DNA of 64,000 nucleotides from Chamaecrista fasciculata (Eukaryota; Streptophyta; Magnoliopsida; Fabales; Fabaceae), in the NCBI GenBank assembly GCA_003254925.1, contig QANZ01048603.1, positions 70,132 to 134,131 of the forward strand. Direction: 5' to 3'. Of the stretch, positions 44,482 through 57,253 are shown piece by piece. The notes beneath the pieces are model-generated. The model was not told where the DNA came from and made no database searches. It saw nothing but the letters and a program-made list of their open reading frames with translations. The translations under genes and the position numbers were made by a program. Position 1 is the stretch's first letter. Each line of letters starts with the position of its first letter.

Positions 44482-47400
44482 ATGGATTATGATGACAATG
44501 ATTTTCAAAGCCAGAATCTGCATTTAGCTGGTGAAGGGAGTGCCAAATTTCCTCCAGTATTAAGGCCATATGCTCTCCCCAAATTTGATTTTGATGAAAG
44601 CCTTCAAGGACAATTAAGATTTGATAATTTGGTTGAAACTGAAGTTTTTCTTGGCATTGAAAGTAACGAAGATAATCAGTGGATTGACGCATTCTCTCGG
44701 GGGAGTAGTGGTATAGAATTTAGTTCAACTGCAGCTGAAACTTGCTCTATATCAAGGCATAACAATGTTTGGTCTGAGGCCACCTCCTCAGAATCTGTTG
44801 AAATGCTCTTAAAATCTGTTGGGCAGGAAGAGTTTATTCCAAGACACTCTGTTATTCAGGAATCAGATGCCTGTAATGAACTGGCTTGCTTAGCTAAGCA
44901 AATGGAACCCAATCTTAAAGCAAATGATCAAAATGAATTTAGAGATGTTACAGGTTTGCAGCCAACTGAAAGTCTTCATCAAGATTTGTCTGGATTGAAG
45001 GAAGATGTAGGAGGAGAGCAGTCTCAGGTTGGAGTTTCCCTAGCTCATGAAAATCAATTACCCATTGATGGGGGTTCAAGCAATCCAGAATTGAGTGATG
45101 TTTGCCAAAATATCAACTTGCCTGTGTCTGAGGGGAATCACTTAACTGATGGAAAACATAACACTGAAAACCAGAGAGAAACTGAAAATGTGGCTGATGA
45201 CTCTTTAGATGACAAAGTTTTAAATGATTCATATGCTTCTGGGGAACTGCAAACTAATATTCCTGCAGCACCCATGCAAAATATATCTTCTACATGTGAT
45301 GCGTTAGACGTTCAAAATGTGCATAATCAAGTTGTTGGTATTGATGATGAGCAGCAAGGTTGCATGGCAACTGAAACTGATGGGCAAGTTATGGAAACAT
45401 ATACAATGAACAAACAAACAGATATAGATACCCATGATTTGGATCAAAATGCAGTAGTGAATGATGCACATTCTTCCGAAAAGGCCTTGGAAGGTGAAAA
45501 TGTAGCTAAGGGCCTAGATACTGGCGTAACTAATGTAGATGGCCCCGTAGGCATGGTAGCAAACGGTGTTAATAACTTGCAGAATGCAGAAAGATGCAAT
45601 GAAGATATAGTTTATAAGAATCCATCTCAGGACAGTGCAGGTGGAAATGCAATTTTGCATGAAGACACAATGATGGATGATCAATCTGCACCAAATGCAC
45701 GTGACTCTCCCAAAATTAAAGGTGATACTAGTTTTGAGGAAATAGTTCAGATAAACAATTCCAATTGTGAGACCTGTCCTAATAGTCAGCATAGTGTGGA
45801 TTCTATTGAGAATAAGACATATGGTGAGAGCAATTCTATTAAGGAAGAGGAGGTACTGAACATTGGTCAAATAGATAGAGAGGCTTCAGTAAGTAAGGCA
45901 GAGGCAACTGAGTTTACTTTGGACGATGACAAAATTTCTAATATTAGTGAAGGACATAGTGATAGCAAGGTAGAAGGCTTTTCCAATTTCAGTGTGGCTT
46001 CAACAAAATCTTGCATTTTGGGTGAACCAACTAAAATATGTGAGAACAATGAAGTTGACAAGGTCGGTGACAAAAAAATGCATCAAGATGTATCTTTTGA
46101 TGACCAATGTTGTACCAAAGCTCTTTTTGATTCAAGCCAAATGCATTGTGATGCTGATAAACCCCAACCTTCTGACAAGAGAATTGGTTCGTCGTCTCAG
46201 CTTCTAACTTCTGCAGTGTTAGTTGATGTCACGACTGTTGATGATTTAGGTATTTTTATAATTTTTTTTATGGTTTGGTCTCACATATTGTATAATCTAT
46301 CTCTAAGCTGTCTTTAATTGACTTGTTTTTCAGCTCCAAAAGTTGTATCTGATGTTTCTTTGCCGTCATGTGAGACAGTAGACATTCCACCTCTTTCGAG
46401 CAATGTTTCCACCCATGAAATGACAGATCACGAGGATGTCCAAGCAAAAGCTTCTCCTGTTAGGTCCACTTCTGTTGATGAAAAGGGTGATTCTGCAGTC
46501 AGAATTGCTGAGGAAGCTGGCAAATCTACTCCTGTTGTGTCTTCTGAACTGGGAACTGTTCCTGGTCCTGTTATTGAAAGGGAAAAACAACAATCTTTTA
46601 ATGCTTCTAGTCAAGCCTTATGTGAGACAATAGACAGTTGTCTAAAGTTTGCTGAGACTTCTAGCACTGGAAAAGTTAGGAAACCTCAAAAAACACTGGA
46701 TGATAATGGGGGTGCGGAAGAAATGGATATCTCTCCTGTTCTACGTGAACCAACAGCAATAAAGAATGATGAAGGGAACCCATCCTTGAAAAGTTCAGGT
46801 GATATAAAGTTTTGGCTGCCCACTTTTGAGATCCTATTTCATATTTTGTGTTTTCTTTTGTGGTTTATTTGTTACTTCTAGAACATTGTAGGAGTTATTT
46901 GCATTTTACAAGTATCAAATATTCAAATTTCTTTAGTTTGTTTCAATTGAGTAGTGATGTGTGAATTTTGAAGTTTAAAAAAAAAAAAACTCAGTTTTAC
47001 GACTCTTTGATGATGCCATACAGCTTTTGGAACGTGGTGCTTCTTTATGTCAGTTTATTGTGTATCATGTTTAAAATACGAAAAGCTCGTCAACACTCTT
47101 CTGTCAAGAATGTCATGCCATGATTCTTCTAAGTGTCTTGTTAATTTAGTTAGAAGTGTTGTTCCTATCTTTTGTTCTTCTATTCATTCATCTGGGTTGT
47201 TTTAATTTTGTATATTCAATTGAACAAAAAGAAAATTATTGCCATGCATTTTTCTGGATCATCTCTTGGCTATTCTTTTTAAACTATGCAATCCACTCTG
47301 TTTTTTGTCAACTAAATTCTATTACAAATGGTGGACACTATCAACCTCTATCTTTAGGGATTCTCATTGCGCTTTATAAAGCTTTTGATCGGTGTGGGTT

Positions 47401-50400
47401 ATCAAGCTTTTTATTGGTGTGGGGAATATTTTGGGTGGAAGTTCTTTGTTTGACTAGTGCCCTGAGAATCTACAATGGCTTAATAAAATCTGTTCTTTAA
47501 TTCGAAGTAAGGATATATGAAAGGCACTAAAGGGTTGCTGCTGCTGTACCCATATTTCATAAAATTAATACATAACCTGGGGAGTGGGGTAGTAAGAAAT
47601 TGTAGTTCCACTTATCAATAATATACAGAAAATGCAATGTGAAATATGTTTTCAAGAATAATGAACAGAATACCAGTTATTTGTGATTTAAGAGTGTTTT
47701 GAAAAGTTTTTATAATGATCCTGCTATTTAAATCTCAATTTTGTGTCCATGGAGCCTAAGTTTGTAGTATTAGATTATTGATTTTTCGATAAAAGAAGAA
47801 TTCATACTGAGAAGATAAAAATATATAACAAGAGGATGAGGATTTCTTCCTCAACAAAAAGAGAAGCAGCGGGGCGACTGAAACAGAGGAAACAAAAACA
47901 GCTTAAGAGTGCGCACTCTAATTCCATAGCATATAAGATGAAGGCACCTCCTTAAATACCTGTGGGCTGAAATTCACGGTGAGATTGACGAAGTAAAAAC
48001 AGTTTGACTAATAATTTCTTGCATAAAGCCATATTCGCCATACACTGGGAAAAAGAGCTCATTACCAAAGTGTCCTACTCCTTTTATCTCCTAAACCTCT
48101 AAAAGAAGATTAAATAAAAAGAAAAATTGAAGATTGGTAAAGTAGGTCCAATGTCCTCCATATATCCCAAACAACATAGCTCTCAAACTCAATCTGCTAG
48201 GGAGCCTGATAACATTAGAAGATGGCAGCTGCTAGTTTGGTTACTTCAGTAGAATTTAGACACATCAGGAGAAAGCTGATTTGAGGCTTTTGTGCTTGAA
48301 GCAAATCATTACTGCTATCCTTATTAAATACTGCCACCCAGACAAAAGTCGTAAGAGCAAGGTCCAAACTAAACAGAAATAGTGAGAGTAAATATTATGA
48401 GGATTTGCGATTAAGAAGAGACATGAAGTAAAAGAATCAGATAATCCAAGTATGGAATAAAGAGTGTTGGAACAGCTAAAAGAATCAAGAAGTCCTAACA
48501 TAGAAACTAAATCAAATATCTCTTGATTATTAAGATGGCTGAAGTTAAAAATTAAATTTCCATGAAGAGAAGGAAATTTATCTGAATTGGAAGCAGCAAC
48601 AAGAGCATCATGTAAAGTAGAAAGGTGATAAAAGTGGGAAGAAGTTATCAAAGAAGACTCTCCTGCCCACACAGAGTTTTCCAAAGTAGAAATCCGGAGA
48701 CATCTCCAATCATGAACAAGCAGAGGAAAGAAAAAAGAGGAAAGCCTGAAACAACTGAGATGAGCTTCTTGCGACTTGCATGAGTAGAATTTGTCTGAAT
48801 TTTAGCATCAACCATTTTGAGGAAGACCATATTTACTAATCAGCCTATCTTGGTTCTACCAAACCTTTTGTAGGCATGTGAACTTTACTAGTGACCCTTG
48901 CTTATGATTGTGGTTCTTCTTCCTGGTTTATTCGTATACTTTTGTCTTATTTAGGATATATTCTGGTTCATTGTCTGCTTTGTTCTTGCTCAATCATCAT
49001 TAATTAACAAAGTTACAAAAGCAATGTTTATCTGTTTGCAGCATGCTATGATAGTAACTTAGTTGGATATAATCAATATCATTGTTGCTGACTGGTTAAT
49101 ATTTATGATGTGTATCTTATGTTCTTCCTGTATTATCTTTCATTAATTTGTTTTTAGATTTTTTAATAGTATTTATTTTGCAGGTGACATGCTACTTGCA
49201 AACCAAGGTTCTGAATCTTCTGCTCCTTTGTCCAGTACTTGTGTTGAGTTGCACGAGACTGGAGGCACTCCTACCAATACTACTTGCACTCCATCTACTG
49301 CTATTGAAAGCTCTTCTCAAACTGAAAATGATGGAAATCAAGTTAAGGCTTCGAAGCAGAAGCCCGTTGCTTCTGAGTTCATCATTGAAGATGCAACAAA
49401 AATTTTATCTGTTGCTCACGATTTAAAGGGAAATGATGCATCTAAAGGTGAGGGAAGCTTGGCATCTGTGTTAACTCCTGTTGCAGATTTGTCCAAAAAG
49501 GGTACTGCAGATATAACCACAAACGGTGGTAGGAAGAGGCGATCAGCCCCTGCTACTGCAGCCAGCAAAGCTTTGACAGTAAGTCTTCATGTTGTTCGTA
49601 ATCCAAATAAAAGGAAATTGTTATGTTTTATTTATAGCCTAGGTTTTCTGATTGAATTTCCCCATTAATGTTCAATGGTGGTTTCTTGAAAGATTTATTA
49701 TGTCAAATGCATATGCATATGTTTTCATCATAATGAATGCTGAGTGATCTTAATATCTTATAGACATGTTATTCTTTGATATCTTATTCCTTATTGAAGG
49801 TTGTGGAAGTTTCTCCTTCAACGTCTGGGTTAGGTCCTTCAAAAACCAAAACTGCAGCAGATATTTCCCATGTAAGTCCACAGATAACTGATTGTGAGGT
49901 AGCACATAGTGTGTCCAAAAGTACACCTCAGCGTAAAACGAGACGTACATCTAATAAGACTGCTGGAAAGGAATCTTCTAGAAAAGCAAGTCGTGCAAAA
50001 GAAATAACTCCAGCAAGAAAACCAGAAAAAATGGATAAATCAAGTAATGCAACGCTGAGCTCACCTTCTGGTTTCCAGCTGATGCAATCCAATGAGATGC
50101 AACAGTATGGCCACATAGATTCCAGCAGCGCAAAACCATTTTCTCTTCTAAATGCTTCGACATCTAGTCTTCCCGATTTGAACACTTCGGCTTCACCAGC
50201 TGTACTGTTTCATCAGCCTTTCACAGATTTACAACAAATACAATTGCGTGCACAGATCTTTGTTTATGGAGCTCTAATGTGAGTTCAAGTCTGCCATATT
50301 AGATGCTATTCTTTATAGTTACATTGATGTGATGTCCACTTGTGCTTATGAATCAATTTGTTTCTCAAACACTCCTCATGCCATACCTAAACACAACATA

Positions 50401-53400
50401 TCCACTCTCCACTTTAAACTGTTCTATTGTTAGACTTTCTGTTCTGAATGGTATGTTGAACCTGAGGCTTATACTACTATTCTCATTACATCACTGATTT
50501 TCATGAGATAGTAATAAACTGTTAGGCAGCTTGTTAATATGACAAATTTAAGAATGTTTCAAAAGTCTTGCTGTTAATGATAATCACTAGTGCCAACTGT
50601 CTCTGCTATGTTGCTGCAGTCAAGGCACTGCACCTGATGAGGCTTACATGATATCAGCATTCGGGGGACCAGGTTAGTTTCTTTGTTTATCATGATCTTG
50701 TGTGCCCTTTTCCTTTTATTTCTTCATCATAAACTATTGATTTCCTATCAATTGTGTTTTCAGATGGTGGAAGGAGCCTCTGGGAGAAAGCCTGGCGTGT
50801 GTGCACAGAAAGGCAGCATGGTCAAAAATCTCATCCCACTAACCCAGAAACACCTGTGCAGTCACGATCCGGTATATCTTGGCATTTTTAATCTGATTTT
50901 TGTTTACCTGATTTGATTGTGTCTAACTGTTGAAACTTGGAATATTCAGGTCCTAGAGCCTCTGATTCAGCTATTAAGCAAGGTGCACATCAAGGTAAGG
51001 CGATCTCCTCTCCTCTTGGTCGATCCAGCAGCAAGGCTACTTCAACAGTTGTAAACCCCTCAATACCTCTTTCATCTCCCCTCTGGAATTTATCAACTCC
51101 ATGTGATTCTCTGCAACCTAGTTCCCTTGCAAGGGGTTCTGTTTTGGATTATCCACGGGTACTTACTTCTTTGCATCCTTATCAAACTCCACCTCTGAGG
51201 AACTTTCTTGGACATAACACATCTTGGATATCCCAGGCACCCGTTCGAGGACCATGGATTGCATCTCCGGCACCTGCTTCTGATACCAGCTCCCTCTTTT
51301 CTGCATCACCTATTTCTGATTCAGTTAAACTGAATGCAGTAAAAGGATCTTCTGTGCCTCCTTCAAGTAGTATAAAAAATGTTACTCCAGGTGTCCCGTC
51401 TTCCAGTTCAGGTCTGCAGAGTGTCTTTGTGGGGACTGCTCCTCTTCTTGATACCGGCAAGATGACAGCATTACCTGCTCAGCGTTCTTCCGATCCAAAG
51501 CCCAAAAAAAGAAAGAAGGCTATGGCTTCTGAGGATCTTGGTCAGAAGGCTTTGCAACCCCAATCTCAATTAGAGCTGAATCCTGTTGTTAGTGCACTTA
51601 TGCCTACTTCTGTTGCCACAACAACCCCTATTGTCAGTGTGCCCCAGACTACTGTAGAAAAATCAATTGTGACTGTATCCCCTATTCCTCTGGGTGATCA
51701 CCTCAAAAATGACAGGAATATTGAGAAGAGGATTTTGTCAGATGAGTCGCATGTTAAAATTAATGAGGCTGGGGTTCATGCAGAGGAAGCTGCTGCTCAT
51801 TCTGCAGCTGCTGTAAATCATAGCCTGGAGATATGGACCCAGTTGGATAAGCAGAAACATTCTGGATTGGTATCAGATATTGAGGCCAAATTAGCTTCTG
51901 CTGCATTTGCAATTGCAGCTGCTGCTGCAGTAGCAAAGGCAGCAGCTGCAGCTGCCAAAGTTGCGTCAAATGCTGCCTTGCAAGCAAAACTCATGGCTGA
52001 AGAAGCATTGGCCTCATCTAGTTATGAGGTTCTCTCCCAAAGTAGTGGGATTTCTGAGGGTATAAATAACCTTGGAAAAGCTACCCCTGCATCAATATTG
52101 AAGGGTGCTAATGGAACCAATAGCTCTTGCTCTATCATCATTGCTGCAAAGGAGGCCGTTAGAAGGAGAGTTGAAGCTGCTTCAGCTGCCACAAAACAAG
52201 CTGAAAATATGGATGCCATTGTAAAGGCTGCTGAGCTGGCAGCTGATGCTGTATCACAGGCAGGAAAAATTGTAACTATGGGTGATCCTTTGCGTATAAG
52301 TGACTTAATAGAAGCTGGTCCAGAGGGTTGTAGGATAAATGCACAAGAGTCTTGTCATCTGGTTGGATTATCAAAGGGCATGATCAGATGTCCTGTAAAC
52401 ATTGACAATGGTGAAGACAACCCCCAAACTCATACACTTACGAGAGACATATCATGTGATGGAATGGGGGTTCAGATTGCTGCAAGTGAGACGTCATCTC
52501 TTCAAAATATGTATAATGAGAGATTGGAGGGCCAGATCAGATCCAAGGATGGCATTTCCAACCCTGTTAACATAATTGAAAGGAATTCAAGAGGACCAAA
52601 GGACCACAATGTTTCTGATTTTGTCAATCCCACTGATGTGGTGCCAGAGCTTGAGAATGATATACAGGGTCCATCTTCCACCATTCAGAATGGATCTGAA
52701 AAAGTGGAGAACAGCATCAAGGAGGGCTCATTTATAGAGGTTATTTTCAGGATTATTTTACTCTTCGGTTGTTCATTTAATTGAGTACCCACATTAATGC
52801 TATGGGATGTTCTCCTTTATATTGTTCACATTTAAAAAACTAGTGTTGCTTTTATATTGTAAATTTAAACTGAAGCAATCATGAATTGCAGGTTTTCAAA
52901 GATGGAGAAGGATACAAAGCTGCATGGTTCACAGCCAGTGTTTTGAGTTTGAAGGATGGTAAAGCTTATGTGTGCTACAATGAGCTTGTAGCTGATGAAG
53001 GTTAGTCAAACGTTCTTGTTTGTGTGAATAACTTTTAATGGACTGGGCTTATTGTGTGTAAAAGATCAAGGTCAGAACTTTTCTGAAGAGGAATTCCTAG
53101 CTACTTGTCAAACTATATAACTGTATTTTTCTGTTGTTTTAAAGGTGTTTGTCATAGCTTTAATATTTTGTTCCTAGTTGGCACTTCGAATGTGAATTCT
53201 ATTATGCACTTCTGATTTGAAAACCCAAGAAAAGTTGTGTTTATGTTTACCATGCCCCATCCATATCTTGTGTTTCCGTATGCCAGTCAGTTTTTGTTAA
53301 GATCATACAATTGTCAGTCAGCTTTAGTTAAAATCTTACAATTGGTTAGTGTGTGGTTGTTCATTATTAATGAGAAAATTTGTTTCCTAGGTTCAGGGCC

Positions 53401-55999
53401 TCTAAAGGAATGGGTTGGACTTGAATGTGAAGGAGACAAGCCTCCCAGAATACGTGTTGCCCGTCCTCTGTCTGGATTAGGCCATGAAGGAACAAGGAAG
53501 AGACGTAGAGCAGCTATGGGAGATCATACTTGGTCTGTTGGAGATAGAGTCGATACATGGTTACAAAAGAGGTACGGTTTGTTGTAATTGACATTTGCTG
53601 GATTATGCAGTACGAGGTAGCTTGTTGAAACATATAATCAATGATAATGAGTTAGTCAGAGATGGTTATTTGTGTTGCGAGAGGCATTTGTTGTGACAAC
53701 GCTACAGCATCTTTCCTTAGAGTTTTCATTTATTTCATACTGAATATACTTTTCTTAGTAACCCCATTAAGAAATGTCTTTTAAATGCTTTCATGCTCCC
53801 TTGGGCACATCCTGATTTAACCTTACTACTCCTTGCACAACCTTTGAGATCTCCAAAGCTAGGTCAAGTAGATCTAGTCTTTGTCTGTTTGACTTCACGA
53901 TCTCTTTTTTTATTGCAATATCCTATTGTTCTTATGGTGCTTCAAATGTGTAATTCCTTTCATCCCATAGGTTTTATCTATATTTTTCTGTTGTTATTTT
54001 CTTACATTTAGCATTTTGTTATCAGCTGGCGGGAAGGAATTGTAAAGGAGAAGAACAAGAAGGATGAAATAACTGTTCACTTTCCTGGTACGCAAATGAT
54101 TTTATTGAACACTCTGCATTGTTCTTGCTAATTACACGATGTGCTTCTTGGAAACATCTAATCTAATTTGTTCTCTGCAGCATGTGGAGAAACAACTGTT
54201 GTTAGAGCTTGGCATCTTAGACCATCCCTCATTTGGAAGGATGGAGAGTGGATTGAATATTCCAGGTTGGGAGGAAATGAAAGCTCCACCCATGAGGTAT
54301 ATAGCTTATGCGTCTTCTGATGTGCAATTGATTAATGCTTACCTTTGCTGAGTTGTAGATTGTGCATGCAGGGTGATACACCGCTTGAAAAACGACCTAA
54401 ATTGGGTAGTCCTGCAGTAGAAGGAAAAAGGAAAGGTAAGATTCTAAAGAGCACTGATGCTGTGGAGTCAGCAAACCCCGATGAATTGAGATTGCTAGAT
54501 TTGACAGAAAATGAGAAGGTGTTTAACATTGGTAAGAACAAAAATGAAATTAAAGCTGATGCCCACAGATTGCCAAGAACTGGTCTTCAGAAAGAAGGAT
54601 CAAGAGTAATTTTTGGAGTTCCTAAACCTGGGAAGAAAAGGAAATTTATGGAAGTTAGCAAACATTATGTTGCAGATAGGACCAACAAAGTTAATGAAGA
54701 AAATGATTCTGTTAAACTGGCAAAATTCCTTATGCCTCAGGGTCCAGGAATTCGTGGATGGAAACATAGTTCCAAGAATGATACAAAGGAGAAACGGGGG
54801 GCAGACTCCAAGCCCAAGACTGTTAAGTCTGGAAAGCCAAGTGCTGTGGGTAGAGCAATCGTGCCGAAAGACAATCCTTCAGCAAATGCGTTTTCTCATT
54901 CCAATGATTTTACAGATGATGCAGAAAAGATCAAGGACACTGCAAGCCATAATAAGAGTGCACCAGAGGGCGAAAACCAGGTGGAGATGGCATCGGGCTC
55001 TGCTACGGATGATGCAACAGCTGAGGGACCAATCTTGTATTCTTCGCTGGCAACCTCATCTGATGCTCCTTCCTCTAAGAGGACAGCTGCATCAAGAGCA
55101 AGTAAAGGAAAACTTGCACCTGCTGGTGGAAAAATGGGTAAGGTTGAGGAAGAAAAACCAACCGGTGATGCATCTGAGCCCCGTAGATCCAATCGCAGGA
55201 TCCAACCAACATCAAGAGTAAGTATTTACATTATTGCCGCTGTTACTGGATTTATTCGTTGTGGTTTGCATTGAATAAATTATGGCATGTTTCATTTGAG
55301 AAAAATTCTGTTTTCATTTTATAAGGTCTATTTATATTTTTACATTTTTAACGTTAAAAAAACATGGTGGTTGTAAAAAATTTATTCACCTTTATTTTAA
55401 AATTAAATTGACTGTATGACTAGAAATTTTATTTTAATTTTGATTATTAGTAAACATTGATAGTAATATATTTGAAGTGTTTACATTCATAAAATTATAG
55501 AAATGTCAATTCATTTTGTGAATTGATGTTTCTCTTTTTTTCGATATATTTTAGAAAATAATTTCAGATAACATCTCTCAAATTGTACCAAACGTATTTT
55601 GAGTCATCCCTTATTTTAAATGAAAACTAAAACAGGAAATGATCAATGCAGTCACAGCCATAGGTTCCATGTCTTCTCATTCTGGAAGTATGAAAATGAG
55701 CCATATTACAGTTTGCTTTGCTTATTATGTATTTGTATTTCGTGTATTTTTGCCTTTTTCTTCTGGGCTTGATGTTGCCTTTGGGGTGGCAGCTATTGGA
55801 AGGATTGCAGAGTTCTTTGCTGATCTCAAAGATCCCTTCTGTTTCACATGATAAGGGTCACAAAAACCAGAATCGTAATGCTTCAAGAGGTGAGAACCCT
55901 TTGCTCAAGAGTTTATCTAGTGATGTGAACTACGTTGTTGCCAGATGAGTCCTTTTTACATTATGACTGACTGAATTACTAAAAACAGGGAATAATTAA
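44482..55999 (+). CDS. G2484-1-like Agenet/Tudor domain protein
   Basis: Fourteen exons join in phase to about 2159 residues: 44482-46249, 46334-46798, 49184-49578, 49800-50278, 50620-50672, 50764-50871, 50950-52739, 52892-53000, 53391-53571, 54026-54087, 54181-54296, 54372-55217, 55793-55889 and 55989-55999. The start MDYDDNDFQSQNLHLAGEG is highly conserved in plant G2484-1-like proteins (Arabidopsis At4g17330). The first half is acidic and disordered. 'FVYGALIQGTAPDEAYMISAFGG' spans about 1029-1051. An Ala-rich probable coiled coil lies at about 1367-1445 (51780-52010). Two Agenet (plant Tudor) modules follow at about 1684-1742 and 1768-1830 ('DHTWSVGDRVDTW'; 'SWREGIVKEKNKKDEITVHF'). The tail is basic, suggesting a nuclear chromatin-associated protein. 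The last two short exons are the least certain. The 2.4-kb second intron holds a LINE remnant. Confidence 0.92.
47775..48840 (-). mobile_element. LINE remnant in an intron of the G2484-1-like gene
   Basis: Antisense to the host gene. Minus-strand frames give the C-terminal part of a plant L1-like reverse transcriptase in pieces: 'NFSHLNNQEIFDLVSMLG' (about 48560-48500), then the zinc-binding RVT segment 'FVWVAVFNKDSSNDLLQAQ' (about 48340-48280), 'LSPDVSKFY' and 'HLLMLSGSLAD' (compare NDLLQ-R-R-P, LSPD-V-C-x-x-C, HLFLHC-S-V-A). The 3' end near 47785 (TGAATTCTTCTTTTATCGA on the minus strand) matches the usual LINE tail. Stops and frameshifts show decay. It lies fully inside the intron 46799-49183 and leaves the splice sites untouched. 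Confidence 0.72.
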
Positions 56000-57253
56000 G
56001 GTTTAATGGAGCTGTTGCAAGGAGGCAGCTGAGTTAGAAGTCCTACAGTTATATGAAGATTCATCGGTACACACCCTGCATAGATGTGTATATTTATCAT
56101 AGGGAACCAACCTAGGAATGCAAATTCATGCTTTTCCGGCTTTAGTCAGACTAGTCCACTAGATGTTCATAGTGATTTTTAGTCTCTGTTTACAGATATT
56201 ATATATTTTCCTTTCCCTTTAGGTCCAAGGCACTCTAGTCTGTATATGGAATTTCTCCATTTAGTCTGGTTTGTGGACGGTTGCTGATAATCAAATTATA
56301 ACGTGATGCTCCACCTCCCCTTTCATTGGATATTGGGTTATTCTTCTCTAAATAGCCTCTTCTTTTTTCATTAAACTATTTCTTGCATGACTTATATTGA
56401 TGCTTTCGTTTGGTTACCACGGCGGATCGTCTCTTCATTATGTTCAACGTTTAGTTTTTGAAACCTCCTAAATTCAATTAGTAGCGATTAGAGTTCAAAA
56501 TCCGAACTAGCTCAAATAATAATCTATTAAAATGTGCCGACCCATCGGAGATTGTATCGGAACCTGAACTTAAAATCTTAAGGTGAAAAATGTTTCGTAA
56601 GTGAAATTGTATCAGAATTGAAAGAAAATGAGTCTTATGAAATAGTAAATATGTAAGACCTTCACATTCTTTTTCTCGCTCTTTTTTCTTTTTTCTCTTT
56701 CAAACTTTACATTTCAACTGTACAAGAAATGTAAACAAGGGAAATGTAGAGCATCAATTTCCAAATATGTACTGTTTCAATCGTCTCCCCTCAGTTTCAC
56801 TATTGTGTGCCTGAACTTAGCTGGCCTCATTTTGTACGGTTACTGTAAATTTGCTATTCTTGACTGTCGAATTTGTGGATAGATAAACAAGTCAATAGAA
56901 AATGGGAGAAGACTCATTTTTGTTGCAAAACAGAGTAACCTGTTACAGAGCATACGTACGTGTACAGAGCTACAAGCAGCATACCTATTAACATTTGCAG
57001 CGCATTAATGTGCCTTTTCCTATACATAAAGATATCTAAATTAATCCATCTTACCCATTTACTTGGATCCCTCATGCGCCTCTTTTGAGTTTTGAATGCT
57101 TTGACAATGTTAAATTAGCATCCGCTTCATAACTGCCAAATGCAGCAACTAAAAAACTGGAGGCATTACCGAGACAAGTGATTGCCATTTGCATTAACAA
57201 TTTTATTCCTCTTTCCATCCAATATGCCCAAATTACTCATCTCTTCTGTCAAA
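56000..57253. other. Convergent 3' ends
   Basis: The G2484-1-like gene (plus) and the fucosyltransferase gene (minus) end tail to tail here. The left part to about 56290 is probably 3' untranslated region of the first, and 57120-57253 of the second. No gene or bounded repeat between them. Confidence 0.5.

Noticed and set aside
45514..45870. 118-codon minus-strand frame inside the first long exon of the G2484-1-like gene
   Set aside because: It is a shadow of the plus-strand coding exon, with no domain and no splice or promoter context.
47156..47500. 114-codon plus-strand frame in the second intron of the G2484-1-like gene
   Set aside because: T-rich hydrophobic translation without similarity; exons on either side splice in phase without it.
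54613..55221. 202-codon plus-strand frame overlapping the exon at 54372-55217
   Set aside because: It is out of frame with the conserved protein; the true frame continues the Agenet-protein tail (309 codons, in phase with its neighbours).
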